Shown: piece after piece, positions 37,219 to 47,479 of the stretch | How positions within the stretch are numbered: the first letter of the stretch is position 1 | How the letters are laid out: the number at the start of each line of letters is the position of its first letter | From: Prochlorococcus marinus str. MIT 9302 | Lineage (GTDB): Bacteria; Cyanobacteriota; Cyanobacteriia; PCC-6307; Cyanobiaceae | Length of the DNA: 64,000 bases | Direction: 5' to 3' | Assembly (NCBI RefSeq): GCF_000759975.1 | Contig: NZ_JNAM01000005.1 | Coordinates: 178,125-242,124 of the forward strand | Program-made: the position numbers and the translations under genes | Notes under the pieces: generated by a model | What the model was told of the DNA's origin: nothing | The model's input: only the letters and a program-made list of their open reading frames with translations | Database searches by the model: none

Positions 37219-38448
37219 TTGAATGTGAAAAAAAAATTTTATTCTGTTTTCCTGATTGTTATTGCTTTAGTAACATCACCTTACTTAATAAGATATTTAC
37301 TAATAAATCAAAAAATAAGTATTTTAAATAGTATTTATTTTAATTTCCCTGTAATAATTACTAATAACAAAATATGTCCTAACTATGATGCTTTATTGAA
37401 TCAAACTCTTGATAATTCATTTAGTGTATCAATTATCAATAATAAAGGGACAATAATTAGTTCCTATAATGATGAAGTTCCAAGGTTGCCAGCATCAAAT
37501 CAAAAGTTATTCTCATCAGCTTATGTTTTAAGTAAATATAAATTAAATAATAATTTAAAGACTTCGTTATTAAAAAAAAATAAGAAAAATTATTATTTGA
37601 TTGGTCAAGGTGATCCAGATCTGAATTATGAAAATATAATTGAACTAATTTCGAATGTTAAAGAAAATAAAATTATTAACTTTAATATTGTAGAAATCGA
37701 TTCAGAATTACATTGGCCTAATGGTTGGACAAATACTGATAAACTTTACGAATATGGATCTCCAATTACTTCTCTTGCAATAGAAAGTAATCACAATAAA
37801 TATGAAGATATTTATGCTTTAAAAAATTTTATTAAAAACTATTTAAAAAATAAATTTTTAAATTCAAATATAAATATTAATTTTTATGATTCAGAAAAAA
37901 AATTCTATTTAAAAGATACTATCGAGATAAAGAAAATATACTCAACTCCAATTCTTTCATTATTAACTCTAATAAATTCTGAAAGCCATAATTTTACTGC
38001 AGAATCTCTCTTTAAAAATGCCTCAAATACATGGAACGACAATGATTATATAAAGTTAAAAAATTGGTTAGAAAATAAAGGTCTCCCAGTAAATAATACA
38101 TACTTTACAGATGCTAGTGGATTGTCTAGAAATAATAAAATTACAACAAAGTTAGTTGTATTGTTTTTAGATAAAATGAGATATTCAAATGATTTTAAAG
38201 CTTATCAATCTACACTTTCAATTATGGGATTAAGAGGAACATTAGCTAATCGATTTGTTAATAGTGAATTATCAGGAAAGTTTTTTGGAAAAACTGGTAC
38301 TCTCTCAAATGTATTTGCATTATCTGGCTATTTATATAAAAATGGAGAGCCAATAATTATTAGCATTATCCAAAATTCTAATAATATTGATAAAGAAAAA
38401 GCTTTTAAATTATTACGTGATGTTTATTACATAAAATCATGTAACTAA
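37219..38448 (+). CDS. dacB: D-alanyl-D-alanine carboxypeptidase DacB (S13 type)
   Basis: A PBP4-type peptidase that trims peptidoglycan stem peptides in the periplasm. The 409 residues begin with a basic region and a hydrophobic segment (FLIVIALVTSPYLI) serving as signal or anchor. The nucleophile lies in the SxxK motif of PASNQKLFSSAY, the SxN motif appears as DASGLSRNN, and the third as FFGKTGT. The start is TTG at 37219 or GTG two codons later; both leave the signal segment intact. It ends six bases before the convergent coaD. Confidence 0.9.
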   Translation: MNVKKKFYSVFLIVIALVTSPYLIRYLLINQKISILNSIYFNFPVIITNNKICPNYDALLNQTLDNSFSVSIINNKGTIISSYNDEVPRLPASNQKLFSSAYVLSKYKLNNNLKTSLLKKNKKNYYLIGQGDPDLNYENIIELISNVKENKIINFNIVEIDSELHWPNGWTNTDKLYEYGSPITSLAIESNHNKYEDIYALKNFIKNYLKNKFLNSNININFYDSEKKFYLKDTIEIKKIYSTPILSLLTLINSESHNFTAESLFKNASNTWNDNDYIKLKNWLENKGLPVNNTYFTDASGLSRNNKITTKLVVLFLDKMRYSNDFKAYQSTLSIMGLRGTLANRFVNSELSGKFFGKTGTLSNVFALSGYLYKNGEPIIISIIQNSNNIDKEKAFKLLRDVYYIKSCN

Positions 38449-38453
38449 ATATT

Positions 38454-38927
38454 TTATTTAAAATATTCTTTTAAATCTCTTTCAACGGAGGGAGGTACCA
38501 TGTGTTTAATTTCTCCACCAAATTTTGCAACTTCTTTTACTAAAGAGCTACTAAGAAAACTAAAATTTGTATTTGTGGATAAAAATATAGTTTCAATATC
38601 ATTATTTAGAGATTTATTTGTATGTGCAATCTGAAGTTCATACTCAAAATCACTCATTGCTCTTAACCCTCTTAAAATAAGGTTAGCTTTTAAATCTTTT
38701 GCACAATCGACAGTTAGGCCTGAATAAGAAATAACTTCAACATTAGGTAAATGGGAAAGAGAATTTTTTATTTGTAATATTCTTTTTTGAAGATTAAATG
38801 TTGGTGTTTTAGAAGTATTTTCTAAAACAGCAACAACTAGATTGGCAAATAATTTTTCTGCCCTTTCAATTAAATCAATATGTCCGTTTGTTAGTGGATC
38901 AAATGTACCTGGATAAAGAATTTTCAT
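38454..38927 (-). CDS. coaD: Phosphopantetheine adenylyltransferase CoaD
   Basis: CoaD makes dephospho-CoA from 4'-phosphopantetheine and ATP. The 157 residues start [20 protein letters not shown], carrying the nucleotidyltransferase TxGH motif, and continue with [19 protein letters not shown] and the [15 protein letters not shown] loop. Length is normal. It is divergent from the flavin reductase gene (59-base spacer). Confidence 0.96.
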   Translation of the reverse strand: MKILYPGTFDPLTNGHIDLIERAEKLFANLVVAVLENTSKTPTFNLQKRILQIKNSLSHLPNVEVISYSGLTVDCAKDLKANLILRGLRAMSDFEYELQIAHTNKSLNNDIETIFLSTNTNFSFLSSSLVKEVAKFGGEIKHMVPPSVERDLKEYFK

Positions 38928-38986
38928 GAATTTATTATGATCAAATAAAAAATTTAGCTAAAATAAGATTATTAGATAAATCAATT

Positions 38987-39475
38987 ATGACATTAAATCT
39001 AGAAGCAAAAAAAATCTTATTAAGAAAAATACCGCACGGATTATTTATTTGTGGCGTTAGAGACGAAGATAAAAATGAAGTGAATGGATTTACTGCTAGT
39101 TGGGTGACTCAAGGTTCCTTCAACCCCCCATTAGTTGTTATGGCTGTTAGAGCAGAGGGTTCTAGTCATGAAATAATAAAATCTACAAATAAGTTCTCAT
39201 TAAATGTACTTAAAAGTGATCAAAAGGATCTAGCAGCAATTTTCTTTAAACCACAAAAAGCATTAGGAGGTAGATTTGAATCAGTTGAATTTAATTTAGG
39301 AGAGCTTGGTTTGCCTATTTTAGTTGATAGTGTCGGTGGAGTTGAATGTAATGTTGTTGGAAATGTTATTCATGGAGACCATACCGTTTTTGTAGGAGAA
39401 GTTCAATCGGCTTATTTGAATAATGATGTTGACTCACTCAATTTATCTTCAACTGGCTGGAATTATGGAGGTTAA
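38987..39475 (+). CDS. Flavin reductase-like FMN-binding protein
   Basis: A 162-residue protein of the flavin reductase-like domain family (FMN-binding split barrel). It resembles the C-terminal reductase module of cyanobacterial flavodiiron proteins: IPHGLFICGVRDEDKNEVNGFTASWVTQ, FNPPLVVMAV, KFSLNVLKSDQKDLA. Here it stands alone, without the metallo-lactamase and flavodoxin parts. It lies nine bases before uvrC, on the same strand. The electron acceptor is not known. Confidence 0.88.
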   Translation: MTLNLEAKKILLRKIPHGLFICGVRDEDKNEVNGFTASWVTQGSFNPPLVVMAVRAEGSSHEIIKSTNKFSLNVLKSDQKDLAAIFFKPQKALGGRFESVEFNLGELGLPILVDSVGGVECNVVGNVIHGDHTVFVGEVQSAYLNNDVDSLNLSSTGWNYGG

Positions 39476-39484
39476 CCATCTTAA

Positions 39485-41443
39485 ATGATCAATTCCTCTA
39501 TCAAAACAATAGATAATAAATATAATTTCAAAATTGAATATAAATTAATTAACAATAAGGAGTTATTAAAATCAAGACTATCCGAAATTCCAAAATCATC
39601 TGGTTGTTATCTTTTTAAAGACATAGATAACAATTTACTTTATATTGGCAAATCTAAAAAACTACGCAGTAGAGTAAGTAGTTATTTCAATAATTTTTCA
39701 GATTTAACTCCAAGATTGAGTTTGATGGTTCGTCAAATAACTGAAATCGAAATTATAGTTACAGATAGCGAATATGAAGCACTAAATTTAGAGTCAAATT
39801 TAATAAAAACAAACAAACCATACTTTAATATTCTTTTAAAGGATGATAAGAAATATCCATATCTTTGCATAACTTGGAGTGAGAAATATCCTCGAATATT
39901 TATTACAAGAAGAAGAAGAAATAGAAATAATTTAGATAGATATTATGGACCTTATGTTGATGTCGGATTATTAAGGAGAACATTATTTACGATAAAAAAA
40001 ATTTTTCCACTTAGACAAAGACCAAGGCCAGTCTATAAAGATAGAACTTGTTTGAATTATTCAATAGGAAGATGTCCAGGTGTATGCCAAGAAATAATAT
40101 CTTCTGACGATTATAAAAAAATAATGAAACAAGTATCTATGATATTTCAGGGAAGAAATGATGACTTAGAAATAGTTTTAAACCAAAAAATGATGCGATT
40201 CTCAAATGATTTAGATTATGAGAATGCAGCAAAAATAAGAGACCAAATTTCAGGTTTAAAATTATTAACTGAATCACAAAAAATATCAATTCCAGATTCT
40301 TCAATTAATAGAGATATTTTTGGAATAGTTTCAGAAAAAAACGTAGCTAGTATCCAAATCTTTCAAATGAGATCTGGTAAATTAATTGGTAGAATTGGCT
40401 ATAGTCAAAAATTAAATAATGAAGATGAAAATCTTATACTACAAAGGGTATTAGAAGAGCATTATATGAATGTTGAAGGCGTAGAAATACCATCAGAAAT
40501 TCTTATGCAATATAACCTTCCAAAACAAACAACAATAGAGGATTGGTTAACGGAGCTAAGAAAAAAGAAAGTAAAAATTATAATCCCAAAAAGAAATAAA
40601 AAACATGAAACTGTAGAAATGGTTTTAAAAAATGCAAAATTAGAATTAGATAGGATATTAAATGGGATAAAAGATAATGAATCATCAATTGAGGATCTAG
40701 CTCAAATACTTGAATTAAGCGAACAACCTAAAAGAATTGAAGGTTATGATATAAGCCATATTCAAGGTACAGACCCTGTAGCATCACAAGTCGTTTTTAT
40801 TGATGGTATTCCTTCTAAACAGCATTATAGGAAATATAAGATAAAAGATCCAAACGTTTTTATAGGGCATAGTGATGATTTTGCCTCGATATATGAAGTA
40901 ATACATAGAAGGTTTAAAAAATGGTCAAGGTTTAAAAATAGCGGAGGAGATTTTTCAATATTAAATGATAAAACGAATAGCAAATTAGATAATCAACTTC
41001 TATCAGATTGGCCTGATTTAATAATGATTGACGGAGGGAAAGGGCAGTTAAATGCAGCTATTAAAGCATTAAAAGAATTAAATCTTGAGGAGGAAGTTAC
41101 TATATGTTCATTGGCAAAAAAAAATGAAGAAATATTTATTCCAGGCTTTACAAAATCTCTTGATACTGATGAAAATCAAAAAGGAGTTCTTCTATTAAGA
41201 AGGATAAGAGATGAAGCACATAGATTTGCATTATCATTTCATAGAGACAAAAGATCTAAGAGAATGAATAGATCACAACTATCCCAAATCAGTGGATTGG
41301 GGCCATCAAGAATAAGAGAACTGCTTGAACATTTTAAATCAATAGACGCGATAAGAATAGCTAGTAAAGAGGATTTATCAAAAGTTAAAGGACTTGGAAA
41401 AAATTCAGTAAATGATATATATGATTATTTTAACGAGTTATAA
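39485..41443 (+). CDS. uvrC: Excinuclease ABC subunit C (UvrC)
   Basis: UvrC makes both incisions in nucleotide excision repair. The 652 residues have an N-terminal GIY-YIG nuclease (SGCYLFKDIDNNLLYIGKSK), a UvrB-interaction segment (DLDYENAAKIRDQI), the RNase H-like C-terminal nuclease (GYDISHIQGTDPVASQVVF, MIDGGKGQLNAA) and tandem helix-hairpin-helix motifs (QISGLGPSRIRELL, VKGLGKNSVNDIY). Start is the ATG at 39485. Confidence 0.97.
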   Translation: MINSSIKTIDNKYNFKIEYKLINNKELLKSRLSEIPKSSGCYLFKDIDNNLLYIGKSKKLRSRVSSYFNNFSDLTPRLSLMVRQITEIEIIVTDSEYEALNLESNLIKTNKPYFNILLKDDKKYPYLCITWSEKYPRIFITRRRRNRNNLDRYYGPYVDVGLLRRTLFTIKKIFPLRQRPRPVYKDRTCLNYSIGRCPGVCQEIISSDDYKKIMKQVSMIFQGRNDDLEIVLNQKMMRFSNDLDYENAAKIRDQISGLKLLTESQKISIPDSSINRDIFGIVSEKNVASIQIFQMRSGKLIGRIGYSQKLNNEDENLILQRVLEEHYMNVEGVEIPSEILMQYNLPKQTTIEDWLTELRKKKVKIIIPKRNKKHETVEMVLKNAKLELDRILNGIKDNESSIEDLAQILELSEQPKRIEGYDISHIQGTDPVASQVVFIDGIPSKQHYRKYKIKDPNVFIGHSDDFASIYEVIHRRFKKWSRFKNSGGDFSILNDKTNSKLDNQLLSDWPDLIMIDGGKGQLNAAIKALKELNLEEEVTICSLAKKNEEIFIPGFTKSLDTDENQKGVLLLRRIRDEAHRFALSFHRDKRSKRMNRSQLSQISGLGPSRIRELLEHFKSIDAIRIASKEDLSKVKGLGKNSVNDIYDYFNEL

Positions 41444-41531
41444 ATATTAATTAATTTTTGAAAAAGAGAATTCTTGTTGTTGTTAAATATAACTATATTA
41501 AAAATATATATTTATAAATTAATCTAGTAAT

Positions 41532-42098
41532 TTGGCAGCTGAAGCATATCTCTGGTTTAAATCACTTCACATTATTGGTGTAATCGTTTGGTTTTCGGGA
41601 CTTTTTTATTTAGTAAGACTTTTTATATATCATGAAGAATCTAAAAATATGGATAATGAATTAAAAATTGCCTTTAATAAACAATACACCTTGATGGAAA
41701 AAAGGCTGGCGAATATAATCACAACTCCTGGGATGATATTAGCTTTAAGTATGGCTATATGCATGGTTATTATGCAGCCAAGTTGGTTAAGTGAGAAGTG
41801 GTTGCAAATTAAAATTTCTTTTGTTTTGGGATTAGTAATTTATCATTCTTATTGTTATAAAATAATGTATTCATTACAAAATGGCACCTCAACCATTTCA
41901 GCAAAAAATCTAAGATTATTAAATGAATTGCCTACTTTATTATTATTTATAATTGTACTTTTAGTTATTTTTAAAAATAATTTCCCAACCAGTGTAGCTA
42001 CATGGAGTGTAGTTGGACTTGTTATTTTCATGTTGGCTTCAATACAATTATATGCAAAGATTAGAAAGAAAAATGAGAATTCATTAAGTAATGAATAG
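41532..42098 (+). CDS. hemJ: Protoporphyrinogen IX oxidase HemJ
   Basis: HemJ is the membrane protoporphyrinogen oxidase of most cyanobacteria, acting just before the haem/chlorophyll branch point. The 188-residue protein begins AAEAYLWFKSLHIIGVIVWF, containing the conserved histidine, and continues GLFYLVRLFIYH and the EKRLANIITTPGM stretch; about four or five membrane helices are visible, with a longer C-terminus than the shortest homologues. The start is TTG at 41532. Its last 8 bases overlap the PHP gene. Confidence 0.88.
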   Translation: MAAEAYLWFKSLHIIGVIVWFSGLFYLVRLFIYHEESKNMDNELKIAFNKQYTLMEKRLANIITTPGMILALSMAICMVIMQPSWLSEKWLQIKISFVLGLVIYHSYCYKIMYSLQNGTSTISAKNLRLLNELPTLLLFIIVLLVIFKNNFPTSVATWSVVGLVIFMLASIQLYAKIRKKNENSLSNE

Positions 42099-42738
42099 GG
42101 AAGACTTAATTAAATTAACTTCCAATATTAATAAATATAGTTGTCCTAAAAATATTAATTTTCACTGTCATACAAAATTTAGTGATGGAAGTTTAGAACC
42201 GTATGAACTTTTAGAACAAGCTTATAAAAATAACTTGAAATTTTTATCAATAACCGATCATCATACAATTAAAGCTCATGAATATATAAAAAAAAATAAT
42301 ATACTCACAAATTATCCTAAAGATTCTTTTAAATTAATTTCGGGAATAGAAATTAATTGTTTGATTCTAGGATGTTTAGTACATGTAATTGGATTGGGAA
42401 TAGATATAAAAAGTAGATACCTTAATCCCTACATCCTTGGAGAATCACCAATAGGTAATGATTTAAATATTAAATCAGTTACTAATGCAATAAATTTAGC
42501 TGGTGGTTTATCATTTCTTGCACATCCGGCAAGGTACAGGATTCCCTTTTATAAATTAATTCCAGAGGCCAAAATACAAGGTATTGATGGAATAGAGGTT
42601 TGGTACGATTATGAACTTAATGAAGTATGGAATCCTAGTTTATTTGTCTGTTCAGAAATAGATAAATTAGCAGATAAATATTCAATGCTAAAAACATGCG
42701 GAACAGATAGTCATGGACTTTCACTATTAGGCAGATAA
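42091..42738 (+). CDS. PHP-domain metal-dependent phosphoesterase
   Basis: A 215-residue PHP protein. Metal ligands are visible in NFHCHTKFSDGSLEP, LSITDHHT, SGIEINC, the FLAHPARYRIP segment and CGTDSHG at the end, so the active site is complete. The family includes nucleotide and sugar phosphatases; which applies is not known. It is shorter than the ~280-residue TrpH/YciV type. The ATG at 42091 overlaps the hemJ stop, indicating coupling, and it ends one base before the convergent cobN stop. Confidence 0.87.
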   Translation: MNREDLIKLTSNINKYSCPKNINFHCHTKFSDGSLEPYELLEQAYKNNLKFLSITDHHTIKAHEYIKKNNILTNYPKDSFKLISGIEINCLILGCLVHVIGLGIDIKSRYLNPYILGESPIGNDLNIKSVTNAINLAGGLSFLAHPARYRIPFYKLIPEAKIQGIDGIEVWYDYELNEVWNPSLFVCSEIDKLADKYSMLKTCGTDSHGLSLLGR

Positions 42739-42739
42739 T

Positions 42740-45700
42740 TCAGAATTCGTTCTTTTCAATTCTTGAATCAGTATTAATAATTATTTTTTTTAAATTTTCA
42801 ATAAAATCAGAAGAACAATTATTCCACATTTTTCTATTTACAATTTCAAGAAATCTTTGTGCAATATCTCTTAATGCCCATGGATTATTCTCTAGAAAGA
42901 AATTCATAAGATCCCGATCACATAACCATGATTTATAAACTTCCTCATAACACCAATCTGATACTACTTCAGTAGATGCATCAAAAGCATATAAGTAATC
43001 TAGTGTCGCTGAAAATTCAAAAGCTCCTTTATATCCATTATCCTTCATTCCATTTATCCATTTAGGGTTAAGAATTCTTGATATAACAACTTTATTAATT
43101 TCATCTTGTAATTTTGAAATTTCAGATAATCCAAATTTAGATAAATCACCATGATACATTTCAGGTAATTTACCGCTCAATTTTTTTACTGCTGAAGATA
43201 AACCACCCTGAAACTGATAATAGTCATCAGAATCTAAAATATCATGTTCCTTATTATCTTGGTTATGAACAACTAACTGCACATTTTTAAGAGCATTTTC
43301 TAATGATTTTATATCCTCTATGGGTTCAAGATTATCACTGTAAATCCACTTACTCCAATTAAGAAAAGATTCTCCAAAATCATCAATATTTTCCCAATTA
43401 GAATTTGAAATCAGTTCTTGTAGACCAGCTCCATATGAACCAGGCGCTGAACCAAATATACGATTAATTGGATCACCACCCTTTAATGCGCCAGCAAGAG
43501 GGTTAAATTTATCATTTTCATTAAGATTAGAAATAAGATTTATTGCTTTAGAAGTTAATTTAATTAACTGAGGAAATGCATCTCTAAACATTCCCGAAAT
43601 CCTTAATGTAACATCTACCCTTGGCCTATCGAGAACAGATAAAGGGATGATTTCTAAATCAATTACTCTTCTTGAGGGTCCATCCCAAATAGGTTGTACG
43701 CCTAATAAATATAATATTTGACAAATGTCTTCTCCACCATTTCTCATGGTGGATGTTGCCCATACAGATATTGCTATATTTTTTAAATCTTCTCCATTGT
43801 CTTGTTTATATAAATCAATTATTTGAGACGCAGATTTACAACCAACACTCCATGCTGATTCAGTTGGCAGTCCTCTAGCATCAACTGAAAAGAAATTTTT
43901 ACCAGTAGGTAAAGCTTCAGTTTTACCTCTCGTAGGGGCACCAGATGGACCACTTTTTACATATTTACCATTTAATGAATTAATAAATGATAATTTTTCA
44001 TTATATGAAGAATTAATGATTGGATTAAGAATCTCATTTTTTAATAATAAAAAATAATTATTATGTTTTTTATCATTATAGAAATAGTCTATTATTTTCT
44101 GATTTTTATATTTTTCTAGAAATTTTATATTGGTTTTCTTTTTGTAAAAAAACAAATATATTAGATATTTTGCTTGTTGTTCCAAAAAATCGATAGCCAT
44201 TCTAAAGTTTAGTATTTTATTGTTTGAAAAATTCAAAAATATTTTTTTATCCTTTTCAGTTAACTTTTGATCATATATATTTGTCCAAGGATTCAAATCT
44301 AGTTTTAAATTTTTCGCTATATATTGAACAATACCAATTCGTCTTGCATTTGGCACTCTAGCAATACACAAGAATAAATTTATTTCATTAATATCATTCT
44401 GCCTATTGCCAAAAACATGCAATCCTGTTCTAATTTGAGATTCTTTAATTTTGCAAAGAAAGGAATCAATTTCTTCTATTTGATTATTTTTATTCTTTAA
44501 CGTAATTTCACTAAATTCTTTTTTAATTAATTCAAAAATCGATTTTTCTATTATTTCAATACGATTAGAATTTAATAATTTTGCTTCAAAATATTCGTCT
44601 AAATAATTTTCTAATATTGAATATTTTCCATATAATTCTGACCTATCCAAAGGGGGGGTTAAATGATCAATAATTGTAGCAGCAGTTCTTCTTTTAGCTT
44701 GGGATCCTTCGCCAGGATCATTTACGATAAAGGGATATATATTTGGTATGGCTGGACAAATAACATTTGGGAAACATTTATTGCTGAGACCTATAGATTT
44801 GCCAGGTAACCATTCAACAGTCCCATGTTTACCAATATGGCATATAGCATTTGCATTAAAAACTTTTTCAATCCAAAAATATTGTGCTAAGTATCTATGG
44901 GGAGGTGGAAGATCAGGTGAATGAATATCTCTATCAGTGTAAGCGTCATAACCTCGTTGAGGTTGAATCAATAATGTTATTTTTCCAAATCTAAGACCAT
45001 TTATTGAGAAGCCATTATTTTCAAGATCGATCGCATCAGATGGTTTGCCCCAACGATTAACAATAATATTTTTTGGATCAAGTTCTAAATATTTCCAATA
45101 TTTTAAATATTCACTAAGTGGTAAGTAATCTAAAGGTTTGTTATTTTGAGATTCAATATCATTAGTTCTAGTTTTAATAAGAATTGACATTAATTCCGAA
45201 GAATCTTGAGGATAATCAGAAGATCCAAGGTCATAACCTTCTTCTTTTAACCAGTTAAGAATATTTATTATCGAAGATGGTGTATTAAGACCAACGCCAT
45301 TACCGATTCTTCCGTTCTTTACAGGATAATTACTTATTACTAAACAAATTCTTTTTTCAAAATTATTAAGTTTCTGAAGTTTCACATAATTTTTTGCAAA
45401 TTTTGAAATCCATTCAATACCTACTTGATCAGCTTTGTAACTAGTTATTTCACTGTAAAGTGTATTTTTTTTTGAAATTATTTCTTTAAATGCAGAAGGA
45501 CAGGTAGTAATTCTTCCATCAAATTCGGGAATAATTATTTGCATTAATAAATCAGATGAATTCATTCCAATGGATGAATTTAACCAATTTTTTCTTGATT
45601 TATTAGAAGAAAGAAGCTGTAATATTGGAATTTTAAGAGAAGTAAAAATATTTGTTGAATTTTCAATTAAATCATTATTTTTAATTTGAGATGAAGAAAA

Positions 45701-46477
45701 TGAAGTTGTGGTAATTATTATTTTAATATCTTCTTTTTTAAAAATTTCTATTAATTTCTTTTGAATAATATGATCTTTTAGAGTTGAAATAAAAAATGTT
45801 TTAGGGGATAGTCCGCATTTTCTTAACTGCAAGTTAAGTTTTTCGTTTACTTCAATTTCATTAGCCAAAAAAAGCGATTTATAGGAAATTATTCCTATCT
45901 TTTCACCTTTTTCAATTTTCCAATCATACAAATATGGATCTGCATAATAAGAAATTTTCAAAAATTCATTAGGAATTAATGTTTCATCTATTTTTAGATA
46001 ATTTAAACAATTAAGAAATTTTCTATAATTATCTATTCCTCCAGATCTTAGTAATTTAGAAATATTTAATGCTAAATCTTTATCTATACTACTTATTTCA
46101 CATAAGGAGACTTCCTGGTCATGTGTACCAGATAGGATTACTAGCTTCCTTTTTTTATCAACTTCTTGCCAATTTAAAAGTTGTTCAATGCCATAACTCC
46201 ATGTACCTTTATCTCCGAATAATCTTAGGACTACAACTTTTGCATAATTAACTGTTTTTAATAGATAATTATCTATTTGAGCTGAGGAATTTAAACTAGA
46301 AATTTCTAAAGCCCGTATATTATTTCTTATTGAAGTTAATTCTTCTTCTAATAATAGACTTGATATTAGATTCAAATCAGCTTTGACACTTGTTATAAAA
46401 ATAAAATCTGCGACTGGTTGTTCTATTAAATCATCCTTATTCTTTTCATTTCCTGCTATATTTAATATCCTGTGCAT
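42740..46477 (-). CDS. cobN: Cobaltochelatase subunit CobN
   Basis: CobN is the large subunit of the ATP-dependent cobaltochelatase of the aerobic B12 route, related to magnesium chelatase ChlH. The 1245-residue length and blocks such as GRITTCPSAFKEI, NRWGKPSDAIDL, NAICHIGKHGTVEWLPGK, RRTAATIIDHLTPP and LDRPRVDVTLRISGMFRDAFP are those of CobN. ChlH shares part of this pattern but is longer and differs in detail. In cyanobacteria the ATPase partners are usually ChlD and ChlI. It is divergent from ilvE and close to metH, which needs the cobamide product. Confidence 0.93.
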   Translation of the reverse strand: MHRILNIAGNEKNKDDLIEQPVADFIFITSVKADLNLISSLLLEEELTSIRNNIRALEISSLNSSAQIDNYLLKTVNYAKVVVLRLFGDKGTWSYGIEQLLNWQEVDKKRKLVILSGTHDQEVSLCEISSIDKDLALNISKLLRSGGIDNYRKFLNCLNYLKIDETLIPNEFLKISYYADPYLYDWKIEKGEKIGIISYKSLFLANEIEVNEKLNLQLRKCGLSPKTFFISTLKDHIIQKKLIEIFKKEDIKIIITTTSFSSSQIKNNDLIENSTNIFTSLKIPILQLLSSNKSRKNWLNSSIGMNSSDLLMQIIIPEFDGRITTCPSAFKEIISKKNTLYSEITSYKADQVGIEWISKFAKNYVKLQKLNNFEKRICLVISNYPVKNGRIGNGVGLNTPSSIINILNWLKEEGYDLGSSDYPQDSSELMSILIKTRTNDIESQNNKPLDYLPLSEYLKYWKYLELDPKNIIVNRWGKPSDAIDLENNGFSINGLRFGKITLLIQPQRGYDAYTDRDIHSPDLPPPHRYLAQYFWIEKVFNANAICHIGKHGTVEWLPGKSIGLSNKCFPNVICPAIPNIYPFIVNDPGEGSQAKRRTAATIIDHLTPPLDRSELYGKYSILENYLDEYFEAKLLNSNRIEIIEKSIFELIKKEFSEITLKNKNNQIEEIDSFLCKIKESQIRTGLHVFGNRQNDINEINLFLCIARVPNARRIGIVQYIAKNLKLDLNPWTNIYDQKLTEKDKKIFLNFSNNKILNFRMAIDFLEQQAKYLIYLFFYKKKTNIKFLEKYKNQKIIDYFYNDKKHNNYFLLLKNEILNPIINSSYNEKLSFINSLNGKYVKSGPSGAPTRGKTEALPTGKNFFSVDARGLPTESAWSVGCKSASQIIDLYKQDNGEDLKNIAISVWATSTMRNGGEDICQILYLLGVQPIWDGPSRRVIDLEIIPLSVLDRPRVDVTLRISGMFRDAFPQLIKLTSKAINLISNLNENDKFNPLAGALKGGDPINRIFGSAPGSYGAGLQELISNSNWENIDDFGESFLNWSKWIYSDNLEPIEDIKSLENALKNVQLVVHNQDNKEHDILDSDDYYQFQGGLSSAVKKLSGKLPEMYHGDLSKFGLSEISKLQDEINKVVISRILNPKWINGMKDNGYKGAFEFSATLDYLYAFDASTEVVSDWCYEEVYKSWLCDRDLMNFFLENNPWALRDIAQRFLEIVNRKMWNNCSSDFIENLKKIIINTDSRIEKNEF

Positions 46478-46549
46478 TTTTATATATAAATAAGGTTTAG
46501 AATAATTAAGTAGGATAAAACAAGTTTACCTCAATTAAATAAATTAAAT

Positions 46550-47461
46550 ATGCATGAATTTCTTCCATACGCCTGGTTCGAAGGTAAATGTATTCCATTT
46601 AAAGAAGCAAAAATATCAATAGCTACACATGCACTACATTATGGTACTGCTGCATTTGGAGGAATGCGAGCAATACCTAATCCTTCTAATAAAGAAGAAT
46701 TCCTTTTGTTTAGAACTGATAAACACATAAAAAGATTATCTCAAAGTGCAAAATTGCTCTTAACTGAAATATCTGAAGAATATATTTTTAATGCATTACA
46801 AGAAGTTATAAAAAGAAATAAGCCACAAAAACCTATATATATAAGACCATTTGTTTATACAAGCGATTTAGGTATAGCTCCAAGACTACACAATATTGAA
46901 ACAGATTTCTTTATTTATTGTATTGAACTAGGAGATTATCTGTCCCCAGAGGGCGTTTCTTGCAGAATGAGCAGTTGGACTAGACAAGAAGATAGATCAC
47001 TACCATTGAGAGGGAAAATAAGTGGAGCATATATTACTAGTTCATTAGCTAAAACAGAAGCCAGTTTATCGGGCTTTGATGAAGCCTTACTATTAAATTC
47101 AAGTGGTAAGGTAAGTGAAGCTAGCGGTATGAATTTATTTATTGTTAGAAATGGAGAATTAATCACTCCTGGTGTTGATCAAGATATCCTGGAAGGGATT
47201 ACTAGAGCTAGCGTAATTGAATTAGCAAAAACATTTGGAATAAATGTAATTGAAAGGCCTGTAGATAAAACAGAATTATTAATAGCAGATGAAGTTTTTC
47301 TTACTGGTACAGCAGCAAAAATTACGCCAGTTAAAAATATTGAATCAACTGTATTAAATGTTGAAAGACCAATAATGAATAAGTTAAAAAATAAGCTTAT
47401 TGAAATAACAGAAGGTCGTTCTCAAGACTATGATAATTGGGTTACAAGAATTTCAATATAA
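46550..47461 (+). CDS. ilvE: Branched-chain amino acid aminotransferase IlvE
   Basis: A fold type IV PLP aminotransferase for the last step of valine, leucine and isoleucine synthesis. The 303 residues contain THALHYGTAAFGGMRA, YIRPFVYTSD, the PLP lysine in GKISGAYITSSLAKTEA, and the signature EASGMNLFIVRNGELITPGVD, DILEGITRASVIELA, VFLTGTAAKITPV. Start is the ATG at 46550. It precedes metH by 18 bases and is likely co-transcribed with it. Confidence 0.95.
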   Translation: MHEFLPYAWFEGKCIPFKEAKISIATHALHYGTAAFGGMRAIPNPSNKEEFLLFRTDKHIKRLSQSAKLLLTEISEEYIFNALQEVIKRNKPQKPIYIRPFVYTSDLGIAPRLHNIETDFFIYCIELGDYLSPEGVSCRMSSWTRQEDRSLPLRGKISGAYITSSLAKTEASLSGFDEALLLNSSGKVSEASGMNLFIVRNGELITPGVDQDILEGITRASVIELAKTFGINVIERPVDKTELLIADEVFLTGTAAKITPVKNIESTVLNVERPIMNKLKNKLIEITEGRSQDYDNWVTRISI

Positions 47462-47479
47462 AAATCGATTTTTACCATT